Shown: positions 63,942 through 64,000 of the stretch, piece after piece
Numbering within the stretch: the stretch's first letter is position 1
Layout of the letters: every line of letters starts with the position of its first letter
Assembly (NCBI RefSeq): GCF_002014825.1
Contig: NZ_MUYU01000006.1
Span: 186,001-250,000, forward strand
Direction of reading: 5' to 3'
From: Moraxella pluranimalium
GTDB taxonomy: Bacteria > Pseudomonadota > Gammaproteobacteria > Pseudomonadales > Moraxellaceae
Length of the DNA: 64,000 nt
The notes under the pieces: generated by a model
Database searches by the model: none
What the model saw: the letters and a program-made list of their open reading frames with translations, nothing else
Told to the model about the DNA's origin: nothing
Made by a program: the position numbers and the translations under genes

Positions 63942-64000
63942 TATGGCTTTGATTGGTCAATCAGTGTTGATAAGTGTTTGGCGGTGTGAATTTAGCCCAA

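Overview
The window looks like a chromosomal segment of a Moraxella species (Moraxellaceae, Gammaproteobacteria). The reasons are a lactoferrin/transferrin-type receptor locus (lipoprotein, TonB-dependent receptor, Slam), housekeeping genes of gammaproteobacterial type in familiar orders (pyrG-kdsA-eno-ftsB-ispD; ccoNOQP with ccoG and a FixH-like gene; cydABX), and a moderately AT-rich base composition. No rRNA operon, prophage, insertion sequence, CRISPR array or defence island is visible. One tRNA gene (tRNA-Glu, UUC) is present.

Layout. 1-5.6 kb: iron piracy locus on the minus strand, transcribed lbpB-like lipoprotein -> lbpA-like receptor -> slam (cut by the window edge), with a Fur-like site and a structured leader. 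5.7-9.7 kb: a divergent LysR regulator followed by four redox/aromatic-chemistry genes (DoxX, YgiD-type dioxygenase, pirin, NADPH:FMN reductase). Their three promoters carry the same roughly 60-bp module, so they look like one quinone/electrophile-type regulon. 9.7-14.3 kb: Kv-type potassium channel with a zinc ribbon, a second TonB receptor (haem/haemoglobin type) with two Fur-like sites, and a rhomboid protease. 14.6-19.8 kb: cytochrome bd oxidase cydABX and dsbD. 20-32.4 kb: clpB behind a sigma-32-like promoter, cysS, a WG-repeat protein, hom, dsbC with a cysteine-containing partner, guaB, a YcxB-like membrane protein and serS. 32.5-38.2 kb: tkt, a small secreted protein, a Pif1-like helicase and an Epd/GAPDH-family dehydrogenase.

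38.2-40.3 kb is the only clearly accessory stretch. It holds three small orphan genes: one is very AT-rich and one carries two homopolymer-associated frame breaks. They are separated by roughly 70-bp palindromic REP-like elements, and the stretch ends at the 3' end of tRNA-Glu. 40.6-46.8 kb: yajQ, rnt-pyrC, argG, an L,D-transpeptidase, a small lipoprotein and a LysR regulator. 46.8-54.7 kb: a hypothetical secreted protein, the fixH-like gene and ccoG (minus), an SCP2 protein, then ccoNOQP (plus). 54.8-63.9 kb: pyrG, kdsA, eno, ftsB, ispD, comEC and sppA.

Taken together the window serves iron acquisition from host proteins, respiration at low oxygen (two high-affinity oxidases, bd and cbb3), periplasmic disulfide handling (DsbD, DsbC) and core nucleotide, amino-acid and envelope metabolism. 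Start codons were moved from the longest open frame wherever a better ribosome binding site or family alignment supported it. Motifs such as Fur, FNR and sigma-32 sites were read by eye and are not scored.
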